Positions 7,774 through 15,302 of a stretch of 41,703 bases of DNA are shown piece by piece. The stretch is from assembly GCF_002207765.1 (NCBI RefSeq), contig NZ_BDGJ01000035.1:1-41703 (forward strand). The letters are read 5' to 3'. A model generated the notes under the pieces. The model did not search any database, was not told the origin of the DNA, and saw nothing but the letters and a program-made list of their open reading frames with translations. This stretch comes from Calderihabitans maritimus. GTDB taxonomy: Bacteria > Bacillota > KKC1 > Calderihabitantales > Calderihabitantaceae. Positions within the stretch are counted from its first letter, which is position 1. Each line of letters begins with the position of its first letter. A program made the position numbers and the translations under genes.

Positions 7774-8079
7774 ATGCTGGAATGGTTGCGAAAAGGGTTT
7801 TTACTAGGATTGGGTGCCATGTCACTGACTAGGGAGAAAGCGGAGCAGCTGGTAGAAGATTTGGTGAAAAAAGGACAGGTTAGCACAGATGAGGCCAAAC
7901 AGTTCGTGGAGCAACTGGTAGAGCGGGGCCGCGAGGAAAGAGAGCAGCTAAGAGGAACGGTTCAGAGTGAGGTACAGAAGGTGCGGGATGAATTAGGTCT
8001 GGTTACCCGAAAAGAACTAGAAGAGCTGGAAGCGAGGGTAAAAGCGCTGGAAGAAAGGCTTCAGAAGCATGACGGATGA
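7774..8079 (+). CDS. phasin-like coiled-coil protein
   Basis: A small protein of 101 residues. A short hydrophobic N-terminal stretch (LRKGFLLGLGAMSLT) is followed by highly charged helices rich in E, K, Q and R with heptad spacing to the end. This layout resembles the phasin/PhaF-like proteins annotated as polyhydroxyalkanoate granule-associated. In Firmicutes such genes often sit beside aarF/ubiB, as here, and a granule role is not implied. The ATG at 7774 is chosen because AGGGGGAG (7761-7768) lies five bases ahead; a GTG at 7756 is possible but lies upstream of that site. It shares the promoter at 7656 with the next gene, 64 bases downstream. Confidence 0.65.
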   Translation: MLEWLRKGFLLGLGAMSLTREKAEQLVEDLVKKGQVSTDEAKQFVEQLVERGREEREQLRGTVQSEVQKVRDELGLVTRKELEELEARVKALEERLQKHDG

Positions 8080-8147
8080 TCTATCGGAGGCCTGTGGGTA
8101 GTATTACCACAGGTTATTTGTTATTTCAGGCTTAGGAGGTTGGATGC

Positions 8148-9818
8148 ATGCAACTGCGGCGGAGGTACCGTCATTTCAACCGGTTCCGGGAAGTAGCCAA
8201 CGTTTTGGCCAAACACGGTTTCAGCTATCTCCTGGACCAGACCGGCCTGGTAGAGTTTCTACCCCGGGCACAATGGAAGAATATGAAGGAGAGGGAAGAA
8301 ACGGCCAAACTAAGCGCGCCGGAAAGAATGGTTCTGGTTTTAGAGGAACTGGGACCAACGTTTATCAAACTGGGGCAAATCCTGAGTACTAGAGCCGATC
8401 TCCTTCCCGAATCTTATACTAGGGCGCTGGCCAGGTTGCAAGACAAGGTGCCTCCTGTTGAGCATTCCCGGGTGGTGAAAGTAATCGAGGAAGAACTGGG
8501 CAAACCTTTGGAAACATTATTCGCCTCTTTTGAGACCGAACCCCTGGCGTCGGCATCGATTGGACAAGTCCACCTGGCCTCCCTGGAAAGCGGGGAGAAA
8601 GTGGTGGTGAAGGTACAGCGTCCAGGAATACCGCAGGTAATCGAAACCGACCTGGACATCCTGTTTGAAGTGGCCCGGTGGCTGGAACAACGGACTTCCT
8701 GGGGCAAGTTTTATCAGGTAATGGATATTGTAGAAGAATTTGCCCGCTCCATCAGGGCCGAACTGGACTTTACCCAAGAAGGGCGTAATGCCGAACGTAT
8801 TGCCCATAACTTTGCCGATGATCCGGACGTGGTGATCCCCCGGGTTTACTGGGAGTTGAGCAGTAAAAAAATCCTGGTCATGGAATATGTGGAAGGTATT
8901 AAAATATCCAACCTAGACACACTCCGCCACCAGGGTTACGATCTGAAAACGGTCGCCCGCCGGGTAGTAAGTGCTGTGTTGAAACAAACTTTTGAAGACG
9001 GTTTTTTTCATGCCGACCCTCATCCCGGCAACGTGGCAGTGCTCCCGGGAGAAAAAATCCTTTTCCTGGACTTCGGGCAGGTGGGACGCATTGACGAATG
9101 GCTCCGGGAAAGATTTATCGACCTGATTGTGGCTATGGCGAGACAGGACGTGGGTGGAGTTGTAAGGGCGGTTCTCCACATAGGGATAACTAACGGAAGA
9201 GTAGATATACGGGCGCTGAGGAGGGAAGTTTTTCGCCTGAAAAATAAATATTACGAACTTCCCATGAGCCAGATAAACTTGGGGGAGGCCGTTGGTGAAC
9301 TGCTGCGAATTTCCCGGCAGTTTCGCATCCGCATCCCACCGGAAATTTCCCTCATGGCTAAAGCTCTACTTACGGTGGAAGCACTAGTGCAGAGGCTGGA
9401 TCCGCAACTAAGCCTGATGGAAGTTGCCGAGCCTTTCGGCAAGAAGTTGCTGCGGCGAAGACTGTCGCCACGGGAAATAGGCCGGCGGATATGGGAACAG
9501 ATAATGGAGTTTTCCGGTCTCCTTTCGGAACTACCGGAACGGCTGGAGCAACTGTTGGACCTGCTGGAAGAGGGCAACCTGACGGTAAATTTGGAACACC
9601 AGGGCCTCAGGGCTTTTATGAACCACCTCAACACCGTAAGTAACAGGATATGTCTGAGCATAGTGATCGGGAGCGTTATTATCGGCTCTTCCTTGCTGGC
9701 TCAGAAGACTGCCAGTTCTTTCCTGGCCAGGGTCCCGGTGGCGGAAATAGGTTTTCTGGTAGCTGTTCTGATGGGCTTCTGGCTGATTATTTCCATTGTT
9801 CGTTCAGGGAGGTTTTAA
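8148..9818 (+). CDS. AarF/UbiB (ABC1) kinase-like membrane protein
   Basis: A protein of 556 residues with the atypical kinase signatures of the UbiB family: KLGQ (74-77), the Ala-rich nucleotide loop ASASIGQ (134-140) that replaces the Gly-rich loop, VVKVQRPG with K155, ELD (205-207), HADPHPGN (288-295) and DFGQVG (308-313). Two hydrophobic helices close the protein (about 502-520 and 531-550). In bacteria with quinones, UbiB supports ubiquinone synthesis through an ATPase activity. Its role in an anaerobe like this one is unclear; isoprenoid lipid or menaquinone handling is inference only. The ATG at 8148 follows AGGAGGT (8134-8140) by seven bases; the overlapping ATG at 8144 opens only a short out-of-frame ORF. 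Confidence 0.88.
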   Translation: MQLRRRYRHFNRFREVANVLAKHGFSYLLDQTGLVEFLPRAQWKNMKEREETAKLSAPERMVLVLEELGPTFIKLGQILSTRADLLPESYTRALARLQDKVPPVEHSRVVKVIEEELGKPLETLFASFETEPLASASIGQVHLASLESGEKVVVKVQRPGIPQVIETDLDILFEVARWLEQRTSWGKFYQVMDIVEEFARSIRAELDFTQEGRNAERIAHNFADDPDVVIPRVYWELSSKKILVMEYVEGIKISNLDTLRHQGYDLKTVARRVVSAVLKQTFEDGFFHADPHPGNVAVLPGEKILFLDFGQVGRIDEWLRERFIDLIVAMARQDVGGVVRAVLHIGITNGRVDIRALRREVFRLKNKYYELPMSQINLGEAVGELLRISRQFRIRIPPEISLMAKALLTVEALVQRLDPQLSLMEVAEPFGKKLLRRRLSPREIGRRIWEQIMEFSGLLSELPERLEQLLDLLEEGNLTVNLEHQGLRAFMNHLNTVSNRICLSIVIGSVIIGSSLLAQKTASSFLARVPVAEIGFLVAVLMGFWLIISIVRSGRF

Positions 9819-9843
9819 ATTCTCTCATGCTATCAGATTTCCC

Positions 9844-9872
9844 TTGACACTGGATTGGGCCTTAGTTAGAAT
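9844..9872 (+). promoter_or_regulatory. sigma-A type promoter of the ABC transporter operon
   Basis: A perfect TTGACA (9844-9849) and TAGAAT (9867-9872) are separated by 17 bases. Transcription would start near 9879, leaving a leader of about 150 bases ahead of the first gene. Confidence 0.8.
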
Positions 9873-9888
9873 TAATTTGAAACAAAAA

Positions 9889-10003
9889 GGGCTCCCAAGG
9901 TAGGATGGATAGCATGGCAGGAGGTGCCCGGATGCCTGAGGCTTTGAGAAACACACTCCCGCCAGGAGTGTTTAATTTTTTTAATTCCCAGGCATCGGAG
10001 CCC
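9889..10003 (+). promoter_or_regulatory. structured leader RNA with internal terminator (candidate attenuator or riboswitch)
   Basis: Two perfect long-range pairings share one continuous 3' strand. CAGGCATC (9989-9996) pairs with GATGCCTG (9931-9938), and the adjoining GGAGCCC (9997-10003) pairs with GGGCTCC (9889-9895). The inner helix encloses the terminator-like hairpin at 9953-9971. A small hairpin, GGCA/TGCC around GGAGG, lies between the two 5' arms near 9917-9929. The architecture suggests a regulated leader of the transporter operon. It does not match the T-box, SAM, TPP, cobalamin, glycine or guanidine consensus as I know them, so the ligand is unknown. Confidence 0.5.
9953..9980 (+). 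terminator. intrinsic terminator inside the ABC operon leader
   Basis: ACACTCC (9953-9959) and GGAGTGT (9965-9971) form a 7-bp stem with a 5-nt loop followed by TTAATTTTTTT. Because it lies between promoter and first gene, it probably acts as an attenuator. Confidence 0.65.
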
Positions 10004-10027
10004 GGTTGGAAAGGGAGGTTGCTAAAG

Positions 10028-11038
10028 ATGAAAAAAATTCTTGGGGTATTGCTGGTGTTGAGTCTGGTAGTGTTTGTAGCAGGATGCGGCAGTAGCGGGA
10101 CGGCGGAGAAGAATAATACTTCCCAGGAAGCAGGTTCAGTTTCGCCGGTTAAGCTGGGGATTATTCAAATAGCCGAACACCCTTCGCTGGATGCCGCGCG
10201 GGAAGGTTTCCTGGAAGTGCTGGCTGAGAATGGCTACGAAGAAGGCAAGAATCTAGTAGTGGAATACCATAATGCCCAAGGAGACATAGCGACGGCCAAC
10301 ACTATCGCTCAGAAGCTTGTCGGCGATCAGGTTGATCTGGTGTTAGCCATTGCTACGCCTGCTGCCCAGGCCATAGCCAGCGCTACCGATGAGATTCCCA
10401 TCCTGATTACCGCGGTTACCGATCCTGTAGCGGCTGAGTTAGTAGAAACTTTGGAAAAGCCCAATACCAACGTAACCGGCACCACGGACATGAATCCGGT
10501 CAAGGAACAGTTGGCTCTGGTTAAAGAATTTGTCCCCGAAGCGCAAAAGGTAGGAATAATTTACAATACCAGTGAGAAGAACTCCGAAGTCCAGGTAAAC
10601 ATTGCGCGGGAAGTTGCTCCCGAACTGGGAGTGGAATTGGTTGAAGTAGCAGCTACCAGCACTAACGAAGTCCTGCAGGTAGCCCAGTCCCTGGTAGGAA
10701 AAGTAGACGCCATTTATGTTCCCACTGACAACACAGTGGTATCGGCTCTCGCCTCGGTAGTCCAGGTAGCGGAAGAAAACGATATTCCTTTAATTGTAGG
10801 AGAAGGGGACAGTGTAAGACAGGGTGGCCTGGCTACCATAGGTATTGACTACAGGAAACTGGGACGACAGACCGGTGAAATGGCCTTAAGGATATTGGAA
10901 GATGGAGCGAAACCTCAAGATATGCCCATAGAAGCTCAAAAGGATTATGAATTAATTATTAACAAAAAAGCGGCGGCCAACATGGGAGTGGAAATTCCGC
11001 AACGGTTACTTGAAAAAGCAGATAAAATTTTCGAATAA
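10028..11038 (+). CDS. TrpX-like ABC transporter substrate-binding lipoprotein
   Basis: A protein of 336 residues. An N-terminal signal ends in the lipobox VAGC (cysteine 20), so it is anchored to the outer face of the membrane, followed by a Ser/Gly/Asn-rich linker. The rest is the periplasmic-binding fold of the COG2984 (TrpX) type, with IGIIQIAEHPSLD-like and VTGTTDMNPV segments typical of the family. Known members bind aromatic amino acids or remain of unknown specificity. The frame is open upstream to 9905, but the ATG at 10028 with AGGGAGG (10012-10018) and a proper signal peptide is the start. It forms an operon with the permease and ATPase genes that follow. Confidence 0.88.
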   Translation: MKKILGVLLVLSLVVFVAGCGSSGTAEKNNTSQEAGSVSPVKLGIIQIAEHPSLDAAREGFLEVLAENGYEEGKNLVVEYHNAQGDIATANTIAQKLVGDQVDLVLAIATPAAQAIASATDEIPILITAVTDPVAAELVETLEKPNTNVTGTTDMNPVKEQLALVKEFVPEAQKVGIIYNTSEKNSEVQVNIAREVAPELGVELVEVAATSTNEVLQVAQSLVGKVDAIYVPTDNTVVSALASVVQVAEENDIPLIVGEGDSVRQGGLATIGIDYRKLGRQTGEMALRILEDGAKPQDMPIEAQKDYELIINKKAAANMGVEIPQRLLEKADKIFE

Positions 11039-11055
11039 TACTGGCCTAGAGGTGG

Positions 11056-11952
11056 TTGGATAGAAAAATGTGGCTCAATTTCGTAGTCGGAACATTGGAT
11101 CAAGGATTAGTCTACGGTATAATGGTACTCGGAGTCTATCTCAGTTTCAGGGTGTTGGATTATGCCGACCTGTCGGTGGATGGCAGCTTCCCGTTGGGGG
11201 CTGCCATCGCTGCTCGACTCATCTTTGACGGATATAACCCCTGGTTGGCTACCTTTTTGGCTCTTGGCGGCGGGGCTTTGGCCGGTATATTTACCGGCCT
11301 GCTCCACACCCGGATAAGAATTACGCCCCTTCTTTCAGGGATACTCACCATGACGGCATTGTACTCCATAAACCTGCGGATTATGGGGCGTTCCAATATT
11401 CCCTTGTTACGGGCGGAGACTATTTTTACCCGGTTGACGGAGTGGGGAGTACCTGAGTCTTTGACGGTAACTATTCTCGGCAGTATGACGGTAGGGGTTA
11501 TCATTGCTCTATTGTATCTCTTTTTACACACGGAACTGGGTTTTGCGTTGCGGGCTACAGGAGATAATGAACAGATGATCAAAAGTATGGGCGTGAATGT
11601 CTCAGTCATGAAAATTCTGGGTCTGGCCCTGTCTAACGCCCTGGTGGCTTTTTCCGGGGCCTACGCGGCTCAGGCCCAGAGATTTGCCGATATCGGCATG
11701 GGGATTGGGATAATTATCGCCGGACTAGCTTCGGTTATTATCGGAGAAGTCCTTGTCGGCACTTCATCAATCTTGCGGGTACTGGTAGGGGTGGTTTTCG
11801 GTTCCTTGGTATACCGTCTGGTTATTGCCGTAGTGTTGTATATGGGGCTGAAGCCCACGGACTTGAAGTTGATGACCGCGTTGCTGGTAATCGTTGCTCT
11901 GGCTTCGCCGGCTCTCAAGACCCGTCTGCGGCTGAACAACATTGGTAGGTGA
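11056..11952 (+). CDS. ABC transporter permease, TrpY-like (COG4120)
   Basis: An integral membrane protein of up to 298 residues with about eight or nine hydrophobic helices, similar in layout to branched-chain amino-acid/LivH-type permeases. The segment LGFALRATGDNEQMIKSMGV is the cytoplasmic coupling loop that contacts the ATPase. The TTG at 11056 is close to its ribosome-binding site (AGAGG 11048-11052), while the ATG at 11068 is 15 bases away, so the exact start is uncertain by four codons. It lies 17 bases behind the binding-protein gene. Confidence 0.88.
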   Translation: MDRKMWLNFVVGTLDQGLVYGIMVLGVYLSFRVLDYADLSVDGSFPLGAAIAARLIFDGYNPWLATFLALGGGALAGIFTGLLHTRIRITPLLSGILTMTALYSINLRIMGRSNIPLLRAETIFTRLTEWGVPESLTVTILGSMTVGVIIALLYLFLHTELGFALRATGDNEQMIKSMGVNVSVMKILGLALSNALVAFSGAYAAQAQRFADIGMGIGIIIAGLASVIIGEVLVGTSSILRVLVGVVFGSLVYRLVIAVVLYMGLKPTDLKLMTALLVIVALASPALKTRLRLNNIGR

Positions 11953-11956
11953 TACA

Positions 11957-12751
11957 GTGCTGGAATTAAAAGGTATAGTCAAGGTATTCAATCCGGGCAG
12001 CATTAATGAAAAAGTTGCGCTGGATGGGGTTGATCTTTTTCTGCAACCGGGAGATTTTGTTACCATTATCGGGAGTAACGGCGCCGGAAAGTCCACCCTG
12101 CTCAACGCAGTGGCCGGCGTTTTCCCGGTAGATAAAGGCAGCATAATACTGGAGGGCAACGATATAACTCGCTACCCGGAACATTTAAGAGCCGCTATGA
12201 TCGGCCGGGTGTTCCAGGACCCCCTGCGGGGAACGGCGGCAGAGATGACCATTGAGGAGAACCTGGCTATTGCCTTCAAACGGGGAGAAAAAAGAAGGTT
12301 GCGGAGGGCCATAACCCGGCGCGAAAGGGAAATTTTCCGGGAAAAATTGCGAGCCCTGGGTCTGGGGCTGGAGGAGAGGCTGACCGTGAAAGTAGGCCTT
12401 CTTTCGGGAGGCCAGCGGCAGGCTTTGACCTTGTTGATGGCTACCCTTAAGGAGCCTAAATTACTACTTCTGGATGAGCATACGGCGGCTCTCGACCCCA
12501 AGACGGCTCGGAAAGTACTTGCTCTTACGGAAGAGATAGTAGAGGAAAAGGGGTTAACCACTTTGATGGTGACCCATAACCTGGACCAGGCGTTGAATGT
12601 GGGTAACCGTACCATTATGATGCATGAAGGGAAAATTATCCTCGACCTCATGGGGGCCGAAAGAGAAAGGACAACGGTGAGCGATTTGCTGCAAATGTTT
12701 GAAAAGGCAAGCGGACAGCAACTGCATACCGATCGGTTGTTACTTGCCTGA
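11957..12751 (+). CDS. ABC transporter ATP-binding protein, TrpZ-like (COG1101)
   Basis: A protein of 264 residues from a GTG at 11957 placed after AGGTGA, which itself overlaps the permease stop codon. An upstream TTG at 11942 in the same frame would overlap the permease. It shows Walker A GSNGAGKST (39-47), the signature LSGGQRQ, Walker B LLLLDE followed by HTAALDP, and the switch histidine in MVTHN. It should energise import through the permease encoded just before it. The terminator starting inside its last codons closes the operon. Confidence 0.92.
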   Translation: MLELKGIVKVFNPGSINEKVALDGVDLFLQPGDFVTIIGSNGAGKSTLLNAVAGVFPVDKGSIILEGNDITRYPEHLRAAMIGRVFQDPLRGTAAEMTIEENLAIAFKRGEKRRLRRAITRREREIFREKLRALGLGLEERLTVKVGLLSGGQRQALTLLMATLKEPKLLLLDEHTAALDPKTARKVLALTEEIVEEKGLTTLMVTHNLDQALNVGNRTIMMHEGKIILDLMGAERERTTVSDLLQMFEKASGQQLHTDRLLLA

Positions 12752-12772
12752 CCTACAAAGGTCAGGCTTTTT
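12746..12772 (+). terminator. terminator of the ABC transporter operon
   Basis: GCCTGACC (12746-12753) and GGTCAGGC (12760-12767) form an 8-bp stem with a 6-nt loop followed by TTTTTG. The stem includes the stop codon of the ATPase gene. Confidence 0.9.
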
Positions 12773-12791
12773 GTTAACAATTTGTTAACAA
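12771..12791. promoter_or_regulatory. paired TTGTTAACAA palindromes (possible operator)
   Basis: The 10-base palindrome TTGTTAACAA occurs at 12771-12780 and again at 12782-12791, 11 bases apart, which places both on one helix face. The half-sites resemble clostridial Rex half-sites (TTGTTAA/TTAACAA), but the spacing between the outer half-sites is seven rather than four bases. It lies about 95 bases ahead of the TPR gene. Confidence 0.35.
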
Positions 12792-12884
12792 AAAACTGTT
12801 AGAAAGCGGCAGGATTTTCTAAAAAATTACCGAAGTTTTAGTTGTGAAAAAAGATACAAAGTAACCACAGGAGGAGGAAGAAGG

Positions 12885-13568
12885 ATGGCCGAAGTTACCC
12901 CTGCCGTTGACCAAAGCCACGGGGGAAAACCTAAATCCGATAAGGTGCATCCGCTGTACGCCTATACAGTAATTGTGGCTTCCACGGTTCTGATTTTTTT
13001 CGTCGGTATTTTAATAGGAAAGAATTTCTTCTGGGAAAATTGGGATCGCCGGGCTTTTGCCGAGAGACAATTGGAGATAGCTCTCGAACAGGTGAAAGCC
13101 GATCCGAAGAATCCCGATAAGCTGGTAAATCTGGGTTGGTGGTACCTGCGGAACGGGGAGTACAATAAAGCAGTTGCCGAGTACCAGAAAGCCATTAACC
13201 TGGACAGTCAGCACTTCCCCGCTTACTTTAACCTGGGACTGGCCTATATGCAGGTAGAAAAATGGGACCTGGCCCTGGATGCTTTCGACCGAGCGATCCT
13301 CATCCAGCCCAGGAGTTACGCGCCCTATCTCAACAAGGGGATCATCTATAATCACATCGGCGAGTATGAAAAGGCCATTGAAGAGTTGAAGAAGGCTTAC
13401 GAGCTGAACCGGGGACAGGCGGAGATTGTGTATAATATCGGTTACGCTTATGAGAAACTCGGTAACATAGAAGAGGCGATTTACCAGTACCAGGCGGCGC
13501 TACAATTTGATCCCAAGTACGAGGAAGCTCGGAAGGCGCTCCAGCGTCTTCAGGGGCGAAATCAATAA
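12885..13568 (+). CDS. membrane-anchored TPR protein
   Basis: A protein of 227 residues. A polar N-terminus is followed by one transmembrane helix (about 25-46, YAYTVIVASTVLIFFVGILI) and then by about four tetratricopeptide repeats (from about residue 83 to 220) with the canonical W/LG/Y, A, P pattern. The TPR part is probably outside the cytoplasmic membrane and would serve as a scaffold. The ribosome-binding site is a clear AGGAGGAGG. The NHL gene follows after 15 bases, so the two are co-transcribed. Their position ahead of two multiheme cytochromes suggests a role in assembling or docking an electron-transfer complex; that role is inferred. Confidence 0.8.
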   Translation: MAEVTPAVDQSHGGKPKSDKVHPLYAYTVIVASTVLIFFVGILIGKNFFWENWDRRAFAERQLEIALEQVKADPKNPDKLVNLGWWYLRNGEYNKAVAEYQKAINLDSQHFPAYFNLGLAYMQVEKWDLALDAFDRAILIQPRSYAPYLNKGIIYNHIGEYEKAIEELKKAYELNRGQAEIVYNIGYAYEKLGNIEEAIYQYQAALQFDPKYEEARKALQRLQGRNQ

Positions 13569-13583
13569 TAGGAAAGGTGATAA

Positions 13584-14609
13584 ATGTTGAGCCAAGCGGT
13601 TGGTTGGAAAATTAAACTGCGAAACACTTTTCTCGATTTTGATTGGAAGAAAATCAAGCGGATAATTTTAATGATTTTCCTGCTTCAGGGAATCATGTTT
13701 TCCTACCTATACGTGGTTAACCGCAATCCGCTGGAACTGGTGGGTAATACGGACCTGGCCCTCGGACCGGTGAAAGAGCCTCGCTACCTGTTCTCCATTT
13801 ACGGGCCTTCAGAAAAAGAGGGGCTCGTAAAGCCTATGGACGTGACGGTATGGGGTAAGAGAATTTATGTGACCGATACAGGGAACCAGAGAGTCCAGGT
13901 ATTTGATTACAACGGCAATTTCCTATTCATGTTCGGTAAATACGGTACCGGCAAAGGTCAGTTCCGCTTCCCTTATGGGATAGCGGCGGACGCCAGCGGG
14001 AAGATATACGTGGCGGACATGTACAACGGGAACATCTCCGTTTTCAGTCCGGACGGTCAGTTTCTCCACTACTTCGGTAACAGCATAGAGATCAAGAGTC
14101 CTACCGGCCTGTTTATTGAGGGGAACCGGCTTTATGTGGCCGACAACGCGTTGAACAAGATTAAAGTCTTCTCCCTCCAGGACGGCAAAAAATTACTAGA
14201 GTTTGGCGAGACGGGTACTGGCAAGGGAGAGTTCCAGTCGCCTAACGCGGTCTGGGTAGCGGAAAACCGAATTTTCGTTTCCGACACCGGCAATGACCGG
14301 GTACAGGTATTCAACAAACTGGGCAACTTCCTGATGGTCTTGAACGATACGGACGATGACGGCGGCGGACTTTTTGTCAACCCGCGCGGTGTGGCTGTGG
14401 ACGGGCGAAATACCGTGTATGTGGTCAACAACCTGACCCATGAAGTTTTTGGATTTGATATGAAGAGCGGGCAGAAAATCTTTACCTTCGGCAGTATGGG
14501 CAGCGACGCAGGGCAGTTTTACCTGCCCAACGGGATATTTATTGACGACCAGGGACGGATTTATATAACCGATACGGTAAACCAGCGAGTTAACGTGTTT
14601 GCGAACTAA
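13584..14609 (+). CDS. NHL-repeat beta-propeller protein with N-terminal membrane anchor
   Basis: A protein of 341 residues. A basic segment and a hydrophobic helix (about 27-45) anchor or export it. About six NHL repeats follow, recognised by recurring motifs such as VTDTGNQRVQVFD, VADMYNGNISVF, VSDTGNDRVQVF and ITDTVNQRVNVF, each preceded by a GKGQF/P-G-I/V-A type turn. They should form a six-bladed propeller. NHL proteins are found beside multiheme cytochromes in several anaerobes and may hold or contact them at the surface. The start is ATG after AAAGGTGA. A terminator at 14653 ends the pair. Confidence 0.85.
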   Translation: MLSQAVGWKIKLRNTFLDFDWKKIKRIILMIFLLQGIMFSYLYVVNRNPLELVGNTDLALGPVKEPRYLFSIYGPSEKEGLVKPMDVTVWGKRIYVTDTGNQRVQVFDYNGNFLFMFGKYGTGKGQFRFPYGIAADASGKIYVADMYNGNISVFSPDGQFLHYFGNSIEIKSPTGLFIEGNRLYVADNALNKIKVFSLQDGKKLLEFGETGTGKGEFQSPNAVWVAENRIFVSDTGNDRVQVFNKLGNFLMVLNDTDDDGGGLFVNPRGVAVDGRNTVYVVNNLTHEVFGFDMKSGQKIFTFGSMGSDAGQFYLPNGIFIDDQGRIYITDTVNQRVNVFAN

Positions 14610-14652
14610 AAACAGGCGGGTTATTAAACTTAAATCACTGGCAAGGAAGGAA

Positions 14653-14681
14653 AAAGGTCCTCGAAAGAGGGCCTTTATTGT
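14653..14681 (+). terminator. terminator after the TPR-NHL operon
   Basis: AAAGGTCCTC (14653-14662) and GAGGGCCTTT (14667-14676) form a 10-bp stem with one G-U pair and a GAAA tetraloop, followed by ATTGTTTC. Confidence 0.75.
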
Positions 14682-14928
14682 TTCATTTCGACTTTTACTA
14701 GCAAAAGAAGACAAAGTTTTTATCGAAAAAATTTTTATCCATTAGCAGGATTTTTAGCCAAAACGTAGAAAAGAGTAATCAGAAAATTGGGACGAGCGTC
14801 CTAGATAAAAGGGACTAAAGACCGTAACAAAAAGCCCCAACCATTGGTTAGCTGGAGTAGCTCAGGAGGAGTAACGGGAGACTCGTTAGAACGGCAAGCT
14901 AAGGGAAGAAACATTTTTTAGCGCAAAT

Positions 14929-14946
14929 TTGTGAAATCCTTCTCAA
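14929..14946. promoter_or_regulatory. Rex-like operator, copy 1
   Basis: TTGTGAA-ATCC-TTCTCAA matches the general Rex consensus TTGTGAA-N4-TTCACAA at 13 of 14 defined positions with the exact 4-base spacer. Rex is the NADH/NAD+-sensing repressor of many Gram-positive anaerobes. Confidence 0.5.
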
Positions 14947-15047
14947 AAAACCATTGCAGCCACCTTGGTTAGCTGGTAGCTCAGGAGGAGCTACGGGAGA
15001 CACGTTAAAACGGTAAGTCAGGGAAGAAATATTTTTAAGAGCAAAAT

Positions 15048-15065
15048 TTGTGACATCTTTCTCAA
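15048..15065. promoter_or_regulatory. Rex-like operator, copy 2
   Basis: TTGTGAC-ATCT-TTCTCAA matches the Rex consensus at 12 of 14 defined positions with the same 4-base spacer, 119 bases downstream of copy 1 and at the same place in the tandem repeat. Confidence 0.45.
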
Positions 15066-15302
15066 AAAAATCATTGTAGTCACCTTCATACATAGATTTG
15101 GGCGGTTACATCTCGGCACGGGCGGCATTTATGCAGGCCGAACGGTTGGAAGATCCCATTGAGCAAATTAGGGTAAAAGTGGCCCTAGGCCACATTACCA
15201 TATTACTTTCCTTTCCATGCCAGTCTGCCGGGGAAGGAGGTGTCCTGGTTTACTGACGGCGCGGCATGCTCTTTGAAAACTTTAGAAGGGAGGAAAAACG
15301 GC

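Larger units (their letters stand above)
14844..15084 (+). repeat. tandem duplication, two copies of 121 and 120 bases
   Basis: Copy 1 (14844-14964) and copy 2 (14965-15084) both start TTGGTTAGCTGG and end in CATTG(C/T)AG(C/T)CACC, and agree at roughly 85% of positions with a few one- or two-base gaps. Both contain TAGCTCAGGAGGAG, CGGGAGAC, CGTTA(G/A)AACGG and AGGGAAGAAA. Copy 2 can form the hairpin GTAGCTC/GAGCTAC with an AGGAG loop; the pairing is imperfect in copy 1. Traces of a third copy (AACCATTGG) lie just before 14844. The repeat sits ahead of the first cytochrome gene. Confidence 0.85.
14677..15302. other. 626-base intergenic region ahead of the first cytochrome gene
   Basis: I see no gene here. 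It holds the tandem 121/120-base repeat (14844-15084), each copy with a Rex-like site, and an imperfect hairpin at 15172-15199 (GGTAA, then GTGGCC/GGCCAC around CTA, then TTACC). No clear sigma-A promoter could be placed. Confidence 0.6.

Noticed and set aside
9879-10027. T-box leader for a tryptophan-type transporter
   Set aside because: No AGGGTGGNACCGCG-like T-box sequence is present.
9905-10027. 41-residue N-terminal extension of the substrate-binding protein
   Set aside because: It would place a signal peptide internally and covers the terminator and leader helices; the ATG at 10028 has a good ribosome-binding site and lipobox.
14844-15084. Tandem cyclic-di-GMP (GEMM) or glycine riboswitch
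   Set aside because: The conserved cores of these classes, as I remember them, are not present in either copy.
14844-15084. CRISPR array
   Set aside because: Only two long, imperfect copies with no spacers and no cas genes. No other CRISPR-like repeat was seen in the window.
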